5,649 bases of DNA from an uncultured Rhodospirillales bacterium (lineage in GTDB: Bacteria > Pseudomonadota > Alphaproteobacteria > Acetobacterales > Acetobacteraceae). Both the position numbers and the translations under genes were made by a program. The notes under the pieces are model-generated. The model saw only the letters and a program-made list of their open reading frames with translations. It did no database searches and had not been told where the DNA came from. Each line of letters opens with the position of its first letter. The first letter of the stretch is position 1. Below, piece after piece: positions 1 to 5,649 of the stretch. The stretch lies in the NCBI GenBank assembly GCA_903844785.1, contig CAIMVB010000238.1, positions 1 to 5,649 on the forward strand, written 5' to 3'.

Positions 1-517
1 CCGCCACCGGCGCGGGCGCTTCTGCGCTGGCCTGCGGCGCCGGTTCCGGCGCCGGCGCAGCAGCGGGCGCCACCGCCATGGCGCGGTTCGCCATGTTATT
101 CGCAAATTCCGCCAAAAGCGCGCGCGCGACATGCACGCCGCCGGCATTGGCGAAGGTCTCCAATGGCCCGGTCACGGTGAAGCTGCCATTGACGGTCAGC
201 CTGGTGGCATCGCCTTCCGCCGCCGCCAGCACTTCGCCATTCGCCAGCGCGCGCGATGCGCCGCGCTGGTCAATACCGCGCCCTTCGATGCGGCAGCGAT
301 GGGCATCATGGTCGTAATCAAGCTTGGCTTCGCCGCGAAAGGCCGCAGTGGTGGGGCCGAATTTTACCTTGATGGCGCCGCGCCAGAGCCCATCCCCGGT
401 TGAAGGCGCCAGCTGCGCGCCTGGGATGCAGGCAGCGACCTCGGCCGGGTCGCTCAATAATGGCCAAACCACGCCAAGCGGCGCGGGGATCAGGGTTTCT
501 TCCGAAATATCGGGCAT
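1..517 (-). CDS. CoxG-like SRPBCC-family protein (CO dehydrogenase subunit G family), 3' end cut by window edge
   Basis: An open frame runs without a stop from ATG 517 to the left edge, giving 172 residues plus one base. The N-terminus (residues 1-33, beginning MPDISEETLIPAPLGVVWPL and continuing with LSDP and CIPG) matches the CoxG/SRPBCC pattern of a first strand, 'APxxxVW', and then 'DPxxxxxCIPG'. Residues 50-70 (KVKFGPTTAAFRGEAKL) and 113-143 (FTVTGPLETFANAGG, then ALLAEFANNM) fit the rest of the fold and its long C-terminal helix. Residues 148-172 are an Ala/Pro-rich tail; longer CoxG proteins often have such a linker before a C-terminal membrane anchor, but that part lies outside the window. 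Family members assist molybdenum hydroxylases of the CO-dehydrogenase type, with roles proposed in membrane attachment and quinone handling; the partner here is unknown. The gene is co-directional with urtE, 79 nt downstream of it. The only SD-like motif (AGGA) is 14 nt before the ATG, which is rather far. The family call is fairly sure, the specific function is not. Confidence 0.8.
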   Translation of the reverse strand, partial: MPDISEETLIPAPLGVVWPLLSDPAEVAACIPGAQLAPSTGDGLWRGAIKVKFGPTTAAFRGEAKLDYDHDAHRCRIEGRGIDQRGASRALANGEVLAAAEGDATRLTVNGSFTVTGPLETFANAGGVHVARALLAEFANNMANRAMAVAPAAAPAPEPAPQASAEAPAPVA

Positions 518-567
518 GGTGCTGCGTAGGGTCCTGTAAGAAGGACGCAGCCTGCGCAAAGCTGGCG

Positions 568-583
568 CCGGGCGCAAGCCCGG
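568..583 (-). terminator. Small GC hairpin after urtE, possible weak terminator or attenuator
   Basis: Bases 568-573 (CCGGGC) and 578-583 (GCCCGG) form a perfect 6-bp stem around a 4-nt loop. Bases 565-567 (GCG) and 586-588 (CGC) can add three pairs across a 2-nt bulge. It lies in the 79-nt gap between the urtE stop and the CoxG-like start. On the minus strand only a TTT follows a few bases later, so it lacks the U-tract of a good intrinsic terminator. It could reduce readthrough into the next gene, protect the urt mRNA 3' end, or be chance in GC-rich DNA. Confidence 0.35.
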
Positions 584-596
584 GGCGCGGAGACGA

Positions 597-1289
597 CTAA
601 ACGGTCAGGAGTTTCAAGACATTTTCGCGGGGGAGTTCCGCCGTCGGGCCAGCCAATGCCACTTCACCCCGCACCATGACAGAAATGGAATCGGCCAATT
701 CGCGGGCGAAGTCGAAATACTGCTCCACCAAAATCACCCCCATGCCGCGTTCCTTCGCGAGTAGCGCGATAACGCGGGCGATATCCTTGATGACATTGGG
801 CTGAATACCCTCGGTCGGTTCATCCAGGATCAGCAGGCGGGGGCGCGCGGTCAGGGCGCGGGCAATGGCAAGCTGCTGCTGCTGCCCGCCGGAGAGATCC
901 CCGCCGCGCCGCTTGAGGAAGCTTTTCAGAATTGGGAAAAGATCAAAAATATCATCCGGAACGCCTGAGCCGCGCGGGGCGGCGGCAAGCGCGGTTTCCA
1001 GATTCTCCCGGACCGTCAGGAAGGGAAAGATTTCGCGCCCCTGCGGCACATAGCCAATCCCGGCGCGCGCCCTTTCGGCCGCGGGCAGGCGCGTGATGTC
1101 GCGCCCTTCCCAGGTGATCGTCCCGCCCGAGACCTTCTCCAGCCCCATAATGGCGCGCATGAGCGATGATTTGCCCACACCATTGCGCCCCAGCACGCAG
1201 GTGATGCGCCCTGGTTCCGCCACCAGGTCAACGCCGCGCAGGCAGAGCGAGGCGCCATAGAAAAGTTCAATCCCCCGCGCCATCAGCAT
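597..1289 (-). CDS. urtE: Urea ABC transporter ATP-binding protein UrtE
   Basis: This is one of the two cytoplasmic ATPases of the urea importer (LivF-like branch of the branched-chain amino acid transporter family), expected to pair with UrtD beneath UrtB/UrtC. The protein has 230 residues, full length for the family. Walker A is GRNGVGKSS at 34-42, the Q-loop glutamine is about 83 (YVPQGREIFPF), the signature LSGGQQQQLAIARAL is at 132-146, and Walker B is RLLILDEP at 151-158. The H-loop position reads VEQY (Gln 190) instead of histidine, which is usual for the LivF/UrtE branch. The LSGGQQQQ signature and ILVEQYFDFARELAD are typical of UrtE. The start is taken as ATG 1289, 3 nt after the urtD stop, with GGGG 9 nt upstream inside the urtD end; ATG 1283 (residue 3) is an equally plausible start. 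It is the last urt gene of the operon and stops at TAG 597-599. Confidence 0.96.
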   Translation of the reverse strand: MLMARGIELFYGASLCLRGVDLVAEPGRITCVLGRNGVGKSSLMRAIMGLEKVSGGTITWEGRDITRLPAAERARAGIGYVPQGREIFPFLTVRENLETALAAAPRGSGVPDDIFDLFPILKSFLKRRGGDLSGGQQQQLAIARALTARPRLLILDEPTEGIQPNVIKDIARVIALLAKERGMGVILVEQYFDFARELADSISVMVRGEVALAGPTAELPRENVLKLLTV

Positions 1290-1292
1290 GGT

Positions 1293-2033
1293 TTATCGCC
1301 CCAGATAGACATCAATCACCCGTGGGTCTTCCTGTACCTGCTCAATCGGACCTTCGGATAGGACCGATCCTTCATGCAGCACTGTCACCTTGCGCCCCAA
1401 GGCGCGGACGAATTCCAGATCATGTTCCACCACCACCACGCTACGCTTGCCCGCGATGCGGCGGAGCAAGGCGGCGGTATGTTCGGTTTCCTGATCCGTC
1501 ATGCCGGCCACAGGTTCATCCACCAACAGCAATTCCGGGTCCTGCATCAGCAGCATGCCGATCTCAAGCCACTGGCGCTGCCCGTGGGAGAGGATGCCGG
1601 CGCGGTCCTTGGCGCGCTCCGTTAGGCCGATTTCGGTCAGCACTTCGTCAATGCGTTCCCGCGCTTCGCCACTTAAGCGCCAATGCAAGGCGGCGAGCGT
1701 GCCGCGCGGTGCCTTGAGCGCGAGTTCCAGATTTTCAAACACCGTCAGCGCATCAAACATGGTGGGCTTTTGGAATTTCCGCCCAATGCCAAGATTGGCG
1801 ATGCGCGTTTCATCCAGCCTGGTCAGGTCATGATCGCCAAAGCGCGCCGTGCCGCTATCGGGTTTGGTCTTGCCGGTGATCACATCCATCATCGTCGTCT
1901 TGCCCGCGCCATTGGGGCCAATGACGGCGCGGAGTTCGCCCGGTTCCACGATAAGCGACAGATTATTCAAAGCGCGGAAACCATCAAAAGTGACGGTGAT
2001 GCCATCCAGATAAAGGCTTGCTCCCTTTTTCAT
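1293..2033 (-). CDS. urtD: Urea ABC transporter ATP-binding protein UrtD
   Basis: This is the LivG-like ATPase of the urea importer, partner of UrtE on the cytoplasmic face. The protein has 246 residues, the usual length. Walker A is GPNGAGKTT at 39-47, the Q-loop is GRKFQKPTMF around 84-93 (Q88), the signature is LSHGQRQWLEIGMLL at 148-162, Walker B is LLLVDEP at 168-174, and the H-loop histidine is His 204 (VVVEHDLEF). The LSHGQ signature with QWLEIGMLL, and VDEPVAGMTD after it, are hallmarks of UrtD rather than generic LivG. The start is ATG 2033, which overlaps the urtC stop in ATGA (2030-2033) and has a good SD (AAGAGG) 8 nt upstream. The stop is TAA 1293-1295. Translational coupling to urtC is likely. 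Confidence 0.97.
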   Translation of the reverse strand: MKKGASLYLDGITVTFDGFRALNNLSLIVEPGELRAVIGPNGAGKTTMMDVITGKTKPDSGTARFGDHDLTRLDETRIANLGIGRKFQKPTMFDALTVFENLELALKAPRGTLAALHWRLSGEARERIDEVLTEIGLTERAKDRAGILSHGQRQWLEIGMLLMQDPELLLVDEPVAGMTDQETEHTAALLRRIAGKRSVVVVEHDLEFVRALGRKVTVLHEGSVLSEGPIEQVQEDPRVIDVYLGR

Positions 2034-3112
2034 GCGCCGCGCCTCTTAATCAGGCCAATCAGGCCGCGTGGCAGGAAAAGCGTCACCACAATGAACAGCG
2101 CGCCCAGCACCAGCAGCCAAAGGTCAGGCGCGAAGGAAGTAAGCCAAGTTTTCAGCGCATTGACTGAAAAGGCGCCAAGGATCGCGCCAATCAGTGTGCC
2201 GCGCCCACCAAAGGCTACCCAGACCACGGCCTCGATCGAATTGCCCGGGCTGAATTCGCCTGGATTGATGATGCCAACAAGCGGCACATAAAGCGCCCCT
2301 GCCAGCCCCGCCATCATGGCCGAAAGCACAAAGACAAACAGCTTGAAGGCCGTGACATCATAACCCAGAAACCGCACGCGGCTTTCCGCATCGCGAATGG
2401 CAATCAACAGCCGTCCGAATTTGGACTGCACCACATGGGCTGAAATCAACAGCGTGATCAGTAAAGCGCCAAAGGCCGCCAGATAAAGCCCAGTGCGCGC
2501 ACTTGGTGTATTGAGCGGCACGCCGAGCAAATCCTTGAAATCGGTGAAGCCATTATTGCCGCCAAAGCCCATATCATTGCGGAAGAAGGCCAGCATCAAC
2601 GCATAGGTCATGGCTTGGGTGATAATGGAAAGATAAACCCCAGTGATGCGGCTACGGAACGCAAGCCAACCCACAAGCCCGGCCAAGGCGCCCGGCACCA
2701 GCAAGGCCATCAGCATGGCGAAGGGAAAATACTCAAAGCCCAGCCAATACCAGGGTAATTCCTTATAGCCGAGGAACACCATGAAATCCGGCAGGATCGG
2801 GTGGCCATAAACGCCGCGATCCCCGATATTGCGCATCAGATGCATGCCCATGGCATAGCCGCCCAAAGCGAAGAAGGCGCCGTGCCCCAGGCTAAGGATG
2901 CCCGCATAACCCCAGGCGAGATCAATCGAAAGTGCCAGGATGGCGTAGCAAATCCATTTGCCGGTGACGGCCACAACAAAATCCGAAACGCGCAGCGGGT
3001 GGCCCGCCGGCAGCGCATTCAGCAGCGGCGGCAACAGCAGTAGCACGAAAATCAGCGCAACCAGCAGAAGGCGCAGATTGAAGCGGAGTGATGAAATGCC
3101 AGGCATGGTCAT
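2030..3112 (-). CDS. urtC: Urea ABC transporter permease UrtC
   Basis: This is an inner-membrane permease of the LivM type that should form the urea channel with UrtB. It has 360 residues, in the family range. Hydrophobic segments are visible near 14-32, 44-66, 70-92, 131-152, 158-177, 207-226, 256-281, 294-318 and 331-350. Residues 67-86 (WGYAGILSLGHGAFFALGGY) are the conserved LivM-type core motif, and FGRLLIAIRDAESRVRFLGY at 232-251 is the EAA-like cytoplasmic loop that contacts the ATPases. FSPGNSIEAVVWVAFGGRGT at 287-306 and the basic tail PRGLIGLIKRRGA are typical of UrtC. The start is ATG 3112, sharing ATGA with the urtB stop (3109-3112). ATG 3106 (residue 3), with GGAT 8 nt upstream, is a possible alternative. 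The 3' end overlaps urtD in the same 4-nt way. Confidence 0.96.
   Translation of the reverse strand: MTMPGISSLRFNLRLLLVALIFVLLLLPPLLNALPAGHPLRVSDFVVAVTGKWICYAILALSIDLAWGYAGILSLGHGAFFALGGYAMGMHLMRNIGDRGVYGHPILPDFMVFLGYKELPWYWLGFEYFPFAMLMALLVPGALAGLVGWLAFRSRITGVYLSIITQAMTYALMLAFFRNDMGFGGNNGFTDFKDLLGVPLNTPSARTGLYLAAFGALLITLLISAHVVQSKFGRLLIAIRDAESRVRFLGYDVTAFKLFVFVLSAMMAGLAGALYVPLVGIINPGEFSPGNSIEAVVWVAFGGRGTLIGAILGAFSVNALKTWLTSFAPDLWLLVLGALFIVVTLFLPRGLIGLIKRRGA
2042..2047 (-). promoter_or_regulatory. Shine-Dalgarno site of urtD
   Basis: Read on the minus strand this is AAGAGG, 8 nt before ATG 2033. It is the clearest ribosome-binding site in the window and lies inside the last codons of urtC. 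It supports the ATG 2033 start and suggests urtD can be re-initiated or independently initiated, not only coupled through the ATGA overlap. Confidence 0.6.
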
Positions 3113-4662
3113 TGATCCGCCGCCCGACCTTTAAGGGCAAAAAGCCCTTTTGGTCTGCGCTGGATGAACAGCATAATGCCTACCAGCACAGCAACCTTGG
3201 CGAGCACCACGCCGGTATAGGGTTCCAGCAATTTATTGAAGACGCCAAGCGTCAGCGCGCCAATCAGCGTGCCGGCCAGGCTACCAACACCGCCAAACAC
3301 CACGACCATGAAGCTATCCACAATGTAGCCCGTGCCAAGATTGGGGGAGACATTGTCAATCTGCGACAGCGCCACGCCCGCCATGCCGGCAATGCCCGAC
3401 CCAAAGGCAAAGGTCAGCGCATCCACCCGCCCGGTGCGAATGCCCATGGTGGCGGCAATGCGCCGGTTCTGCACCACGGCGCGCATTTCAAGCCCGAAGC
3501 GCGTGAAGCGAATGGCTGCCATGACCAGCAACAGCACGGCAATGCCAAAGACAATGATCCAAAGCCGATTCTGCGTGACGCTGATCTCGCCCGGCAGCAT
3601 CAGCGTGCCCTGCATCCAGGCGGGGCTTGAGACTTCCCTGTTTTGCGCACCGAAAATGAGCCGCACCGCTTGTTGCAACATCATGCCGACGCCGAAAGTC
3701 ATCAGCAGGGTTTCTAGCGGGCGGCCATAAAGATGCCGGATCAAGCCGCGTTCCAAAGCCGCCCCCAAAACTGCCGTCACCAGAAACGCTGCCGGCACCG
3801 CAAGCGGCAGCGCCCAGGGCGCTAGGAACGTGCCGCGCAAAGCTTCCTGCACCAGGAAGGTTGTATAGGCGCCAAGCATAACGAATTCGCCATGCGCCAT
3901 ATTGATCACGCCCATGACGCCAAAGGTCACCGCCAAGCCAAGCGCGGCCAGAAGCAACACGGATCCCAGCGAAAGCCCCTGGAACAGCAATTCCCCGGCG
4001 CGACGAAACGCCAATTGCCGATCAATGCGCGCCACCGCAGCGTCAATCGCCTCGGCCAAACCCGCATTACCCGTGCGCGCTTCCAGCAATACTGTCCGCG
4101 CGGCTTCAGAACCCGAAGCCCCCAGGCTTTCAATCCCGGCGCGTTTCATCGCCTCATCATCAGAAGCAAGCCGCGCCGCGCCCTGCGCCAAAACCAGCCT
4201 TTCGCGAATGCGCGGCACGGTTTCGCGCGCCAGTGCTGCATCCAAAAGGGGCAAATCCTGCGCGCTGCGGCTACGCAAAATCCCATCCGCGGCGCGCAAG
4301 CGTTCCGCCGGATCGGGCGAGACAATCTGCAAGCGCCCAAGCGCACTGCGTAGCGCAGCACGAACACGGTTGTTGATGCGCACAGGGCTCGCACCCGTGG
4401 CGTCAGCGGGCGCGCCCGTCAGCGCATCAGCATCACCAATGCGAAGCGCGCCATCTGGCATACGCGCAAGCTTGCCATCGGCCAGCGCCTGCAAAAGTGG
4501 CAAGGCGCGCGGGTCACCACTCAGGCCAAGTTTTTCAACCGCTTCAGCCTGTTCACCAAAACTGCCGCCAAGGCGAAGTGCGGTTGCGTTGAATTCATTC
4601 TGCGCAAAGCAGATGGGCGCAAGGCCCAGCACCAGCAGCAGTGTCAGGATCAAACGTTTCAT
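3109..4662 (-). CDS. urtB: Urea ABC transporter permease UrtB with N-terminal periplasmic extension
   Basis: This is the LivH-type inner-membrane permease of the urea importer, partner of UrtC. From ATG 4662 the protein has 517 residues. Residues 1-20 (MKRLILTLLLVLGLAPICFA) are a clear Sec signal peptide with a plausible cut after CFA. Residues about 21-220 are a soluble Ala/Leu/Arg-rich helical region with HEAT-like repeats (for example GDPRALPLLQAL at 49-60 and SAQDLPLLDAALARE at 133-147), expected in the periplasm. Residues about 224-500 are the permease: GVINMAHGEFVMLGAY at 251-266 is the conserved LivH/UrtB motif, FGLEMRAVVQNRRIAATMGI at 389-408 is the EAA-like loop, and FGGVGSLAGTLIGAL is at 456-470. 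Long UrtB proteins of this kind are known in proteobacteria, while cyanobacterial UrtB is shorter. I reject the longer frame from TTG 4704 because it would put residues before the signal peptide and translate a hairpin. No SD precedes ATG 4662. The stop TGA 3109-3111 overlaps urtC. Confidence 0.96.
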   Translation of the reverse strand: MKRLILTLLLVLGLAPICFAQNEFNATALRLGGSFGEQAEAVEKLGLSGDPRALPLLQALADGKLARMPDGALRIGDADALTGAPADATGASPVRINNRVRAALRSALGRLQIVSPDPAERLRAADGILRSRSAQDLPLLDAALARETVPRIRERLVLAQGAARLASDDEAMKRAGIESLGASGSEAARTVLLEARTGNAGLAEAIDAAVARIDRQLAFRRAGELLFQGLSLGSVLLLAALGLAVTFGVMGVINMAHGEFVMLGAYTTFLVQEALRGTFLAPWALPLAVPAAFLVTAVLGAALERGLIRHLYGRPLETLLMTFGVGMMLQQAVRLIFGAQNREVSSPAWMQGTLMLPGEISVTQNRLWIIVFGIAVLLLVMAAIRFTRFGLEMRAVVQNRRIAATMGIRTGRVDALTFAFGSGIAGMAGVALSQIDNVSPNLGTGYIVDSFMVVVFGGVGSLAGTLIGALTLGVFNKLLEPYTGVVLAKVAVLVGIMLFIQRRPKGLFALKGRAADQ

Positions 4663-4671
4663 GGAAAATTT

Positions 4672-4697
4672 GGGGCGGTGATCGAAACCACCGCCCC
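4672..4697 (-). promoter_or_regulatory. Hairpin in the urtA-urtB gap (attenuator or mRNA-stabilising element)
   Basis: Bases 4672-4680 (GGGGCGGTG) and 4689-4697 (CACCGCCCC) are a perfect 9-bp inverted repeat with an 8-nt loop. On the minus strand the stem begins 7 nt after the urtA stop codon and is followed by AAATTTT and then the urtB ATG, which lies 9 nt beyond the stem. AAAA before the stem could pair with that TTTT across a 3-nt bulge. The plus strand also has TTTT directly after the stem. In binding-protein transporter operons a hairpin at this position commonly causes partial termination or protects the upstream mRNA, so the binding protein outnumbers the membrane complex. That role is inferred; the hairpin itself is visible. 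Confidence 0.75.
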
Positions 4698-4704
4698 TTT
4701 TCAA

Positions 4705-5649
4705 TCAGCCGCGACGACGGCTTGCGTTTTCCGGAATGAAGGGAGACCAGTTTTCAGCGACGATCGGCCCAGGCGTCTTCCAGACGATGTTGAACTGACC
4801 ATTTTCCATCACTTCGCCAATCATCACAGGCTTGGACAAATGATGGTTGCGGTGCATCTCAAGCGTATAGCCGCAAGGCGCATCCACCTTCTGGCCATAC
4901 ATGGCTTCGCGCACCGCATCCACCGCCGTTGTGCCGGCCTTGGCCACCGCCTGCGCCCACATCTTGAAGCCAACCAGTGTGGCTTCCATCGGGTCATTCG
5001 TCACGCGGCGCGGGTTCTTGATATAGGCCTGCCATTGGTTCTTGAATTCCGTATTGGCGGGGTTGTTCACGCTCATGAAGTAGTTCCAGGCGGCCAGGTG
5101 GCCGACCAGCGGCTTGGTATCAATACCAGCCAATTCTTCTTCACCGACCGAGAAGGCAACGGAAGGAATGTCTTCCGCCTTGATGCCTTGGTTGCCGAGT
5201 TCACGATAGAAGGGAACATTGGCATCGCCATTGATGGTGGAAACAATGGCGGTGCGCTTGCCTTCACCGGCAAAGCGCTTCACGCGCGCCACAATGCCCT
5301 GCCAATCGGAATGACCGAAGGGCGTGTATTCTTCCATGATATCGGCATCGGCGATGCCCTTGCTGTTCAGGAAGGCGCGCAGAATGCGGTTGGTGGTGCG
5401 CGGATAGACATAGTCGGTGCCGAGCAGCGCAATGCGGCGCGCTTCACCACCATCCTTCGACATCAGGTATTCAACGGCCGGGATCGCCTGCTGGTTCGGC
5501 GCGGCGCCGGTGTAGAACACGTTCTTGGATTGCTCTTCGCCTTCATACTGCACCGGGTAGAAGAGCAAGCCGTTCAATTCTTCAAAGACGGGCAGCACGG
5601 ATTTGCGGCTGACCGAGGTCCAGCAGCCAAAGGTCACATCCACCTTCGC
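4705..5649 (-). CDS. urtA: Urea ABC transporter substrate-binding protein UrtA, 5' end cut by window edge
   Basis: This is the periplasmic type I solute-binding protein that captures urea and delivers it to UrtB/UrtC. The frame is open to the right edge and ends at TGA 4705-4707, giving 314 C-terminal residues of a protein usually a little over 400. The signal peptide and first lobe start are therefore missing. The apparent start at 5643 is an internal GTG valine, since the frame continues upstream with Ala-Lys. Family features include FGCWTSVSRKSVLPVFEELN near the visible N-terminus, GLLFYPVQYEGEE, VFYTGAAPNQQAIPAVEYL, LLGTDYVYPRTTN, the SVGEEEL segment, NDPMEATLVGFKMW, and NHHLSKPVMIGEV with NIVWKT near the C-terminus. 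These match UrtA better than general amino-acid-binding LivJ proteins. Short-chain amide-binding relatives (FmdD/AmiC type) share some of these motifs, but the complete urtBCDE set supports urea. It is the first visible gene of the operon; its promoter lies outside the window. Confidence 0.95.
   Translation of the reverse strand, partial: AKVDVTFGCWTSVSRKSVLPVFEELNGLLFYPVQYEGEEQSKNVFYTGAAPNQQAIPAVEYLMSKDGGEARRIALLGTDYVYPRTTNRILRAFLNSKGIADADIMEEYTPFGHSDWQGIVARVKRFAGEGKRTAIVSTINGDANVPFYRELGNQGIKAEDIPSVAFSVGEEELAGIDTKPLVGHLAAWNYFMSVNNPANTEFKNQWQAYIKNPRRVTNDPMEATLVGFKMWAQAVAKAGTTAVDAVREAMYGQKVDAPCGYTLEMHRNHHLSKPVMIGEVMENGQFNIVWKTPGPIVAENWSPFIPENASRRRG

Noticed and set aside
78..600. Several short plus-strand open frames in the left 600 bases
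   Set aside because: They overlap the CoxG-like gene on the minus strand, which has recognisable family motifs across its whole length; the plus-strand products do not.
729..757. Missing H-loop histidine in UrtE (Gln 190) as a sign of a dead ATPase
   Set aside because: LivF and UrtE proteins normally have VEQ at this position, while UrtD keeps the histidine. The asymmetry is a family trait, not damage.
873..884. Four tandem CTG triplets (CAG on the coding strand) in urtE
   Set aside because: They encode the QQQQ of the LSGGQQQQ signature motif, a usual UrtE feature, so this is not a repeat element.
1683..2291. Plus-strand open frame (202 codons) across the urtC/urtD junction
   Set aside because: It is antisense to two clear genes, with no family motif and an Arg/Ala/Pro-biased composition.
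3902..4681. Long plus-strand open frame (259 codons) opposite urtB
   Set aside because: It is antisense to the well-supported urtB frame. The product is Ser/Ala/Arg-rich low complexity with no recognisable motif, typical of a shadow frame in GC-rich coding DNA.
4663..4704. TTG start at 4704 extending UrtB by 14 residues
   Set aside because: It would place a basic Gly-rich stretch before an evident signal peptide and would translate the intergenic hairpin. ATG 4662 begins the signal peptide directly.
5641..5643. GTG as a true start of the substrate-binding protein
   Set aside because: The frame continues to the window edge and the UrtA family has about 100 more residues upstream, so this is an internal valine codon.
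4705..5649. Short-chain amide or amino-acid importer instead of urea
   Set aside because: The UrtA-type motifs, the LSHGQ signature in the first ATPase, LSGGQQQQ in the second and the extended UrtB together favour urea, although substrate cannot be proven from sequence alone.

Overview
The window carries almost all of a five-gene ABC importer operon for urea, urtABCDE, read on the minus strand (right to left). The 5' end of urtA is cut by the right window edge. A partial CoxG-like (SRPBCC fold) gene follows on the same strand and runs off the left edge. Moderately high GC, alphaproteobacterial-looking proteins, frequent GCGC-rich codons and a UrtB with a long N-terminal periplasmic extension suggest a member of the Alphaproteobacteria, perhaps a Rhodospirillales/Acetobacteraceae relative. 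The taxon is inferred from general impression only.

Layout in transcription order: urtA (periplasmic urea-binding protein, last 314 residues) ends at 4705. A 42-nt gap holds a strong 9-bp hairpin. urtB (permease with signal peptide and HEAT-like extension) starts at ATG 4662. urtC (second permease) starts in an ATGA overlap with urtB, and urtD (ATPase) starts in an ATGA overlap with urtC. urtE (second ATPase) starts 3 nt after urtD stops. After urtE comes a 79-nt gap with a small GC hairpin, then the CoxG-like gene from ATG 517 to beyond position 1.

How they work together: UrtA captures urea in the periplasm and docks on the UrtB/UrtC permease heterodimer, and the UrtD/UrtE ATPase heterodimer powers import. 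Tight coupling from urtB to urtE fits fixed stoichiometry. The hairpin between urtA and urtB is the likely point where the abundant binding protein is separated in expression from the membrane complex. No urease gene is visible. The neighbour downstream is a CoxG-family protein, normally associated with molybdenum hydroxylases of the CO-dehydrogenase family, and its link to urea uptake is unclear.

I found no RNA genes, mobile elements, CRISPR arrays or stretches over 300 bases without a gene. The region is mostly a conventional transport operon. The points most worth a second look are the urtA/urtB hairpin, the lack of a ribosome-binding site for urtB, the UrtB extension and the CoxG-like neighbour.
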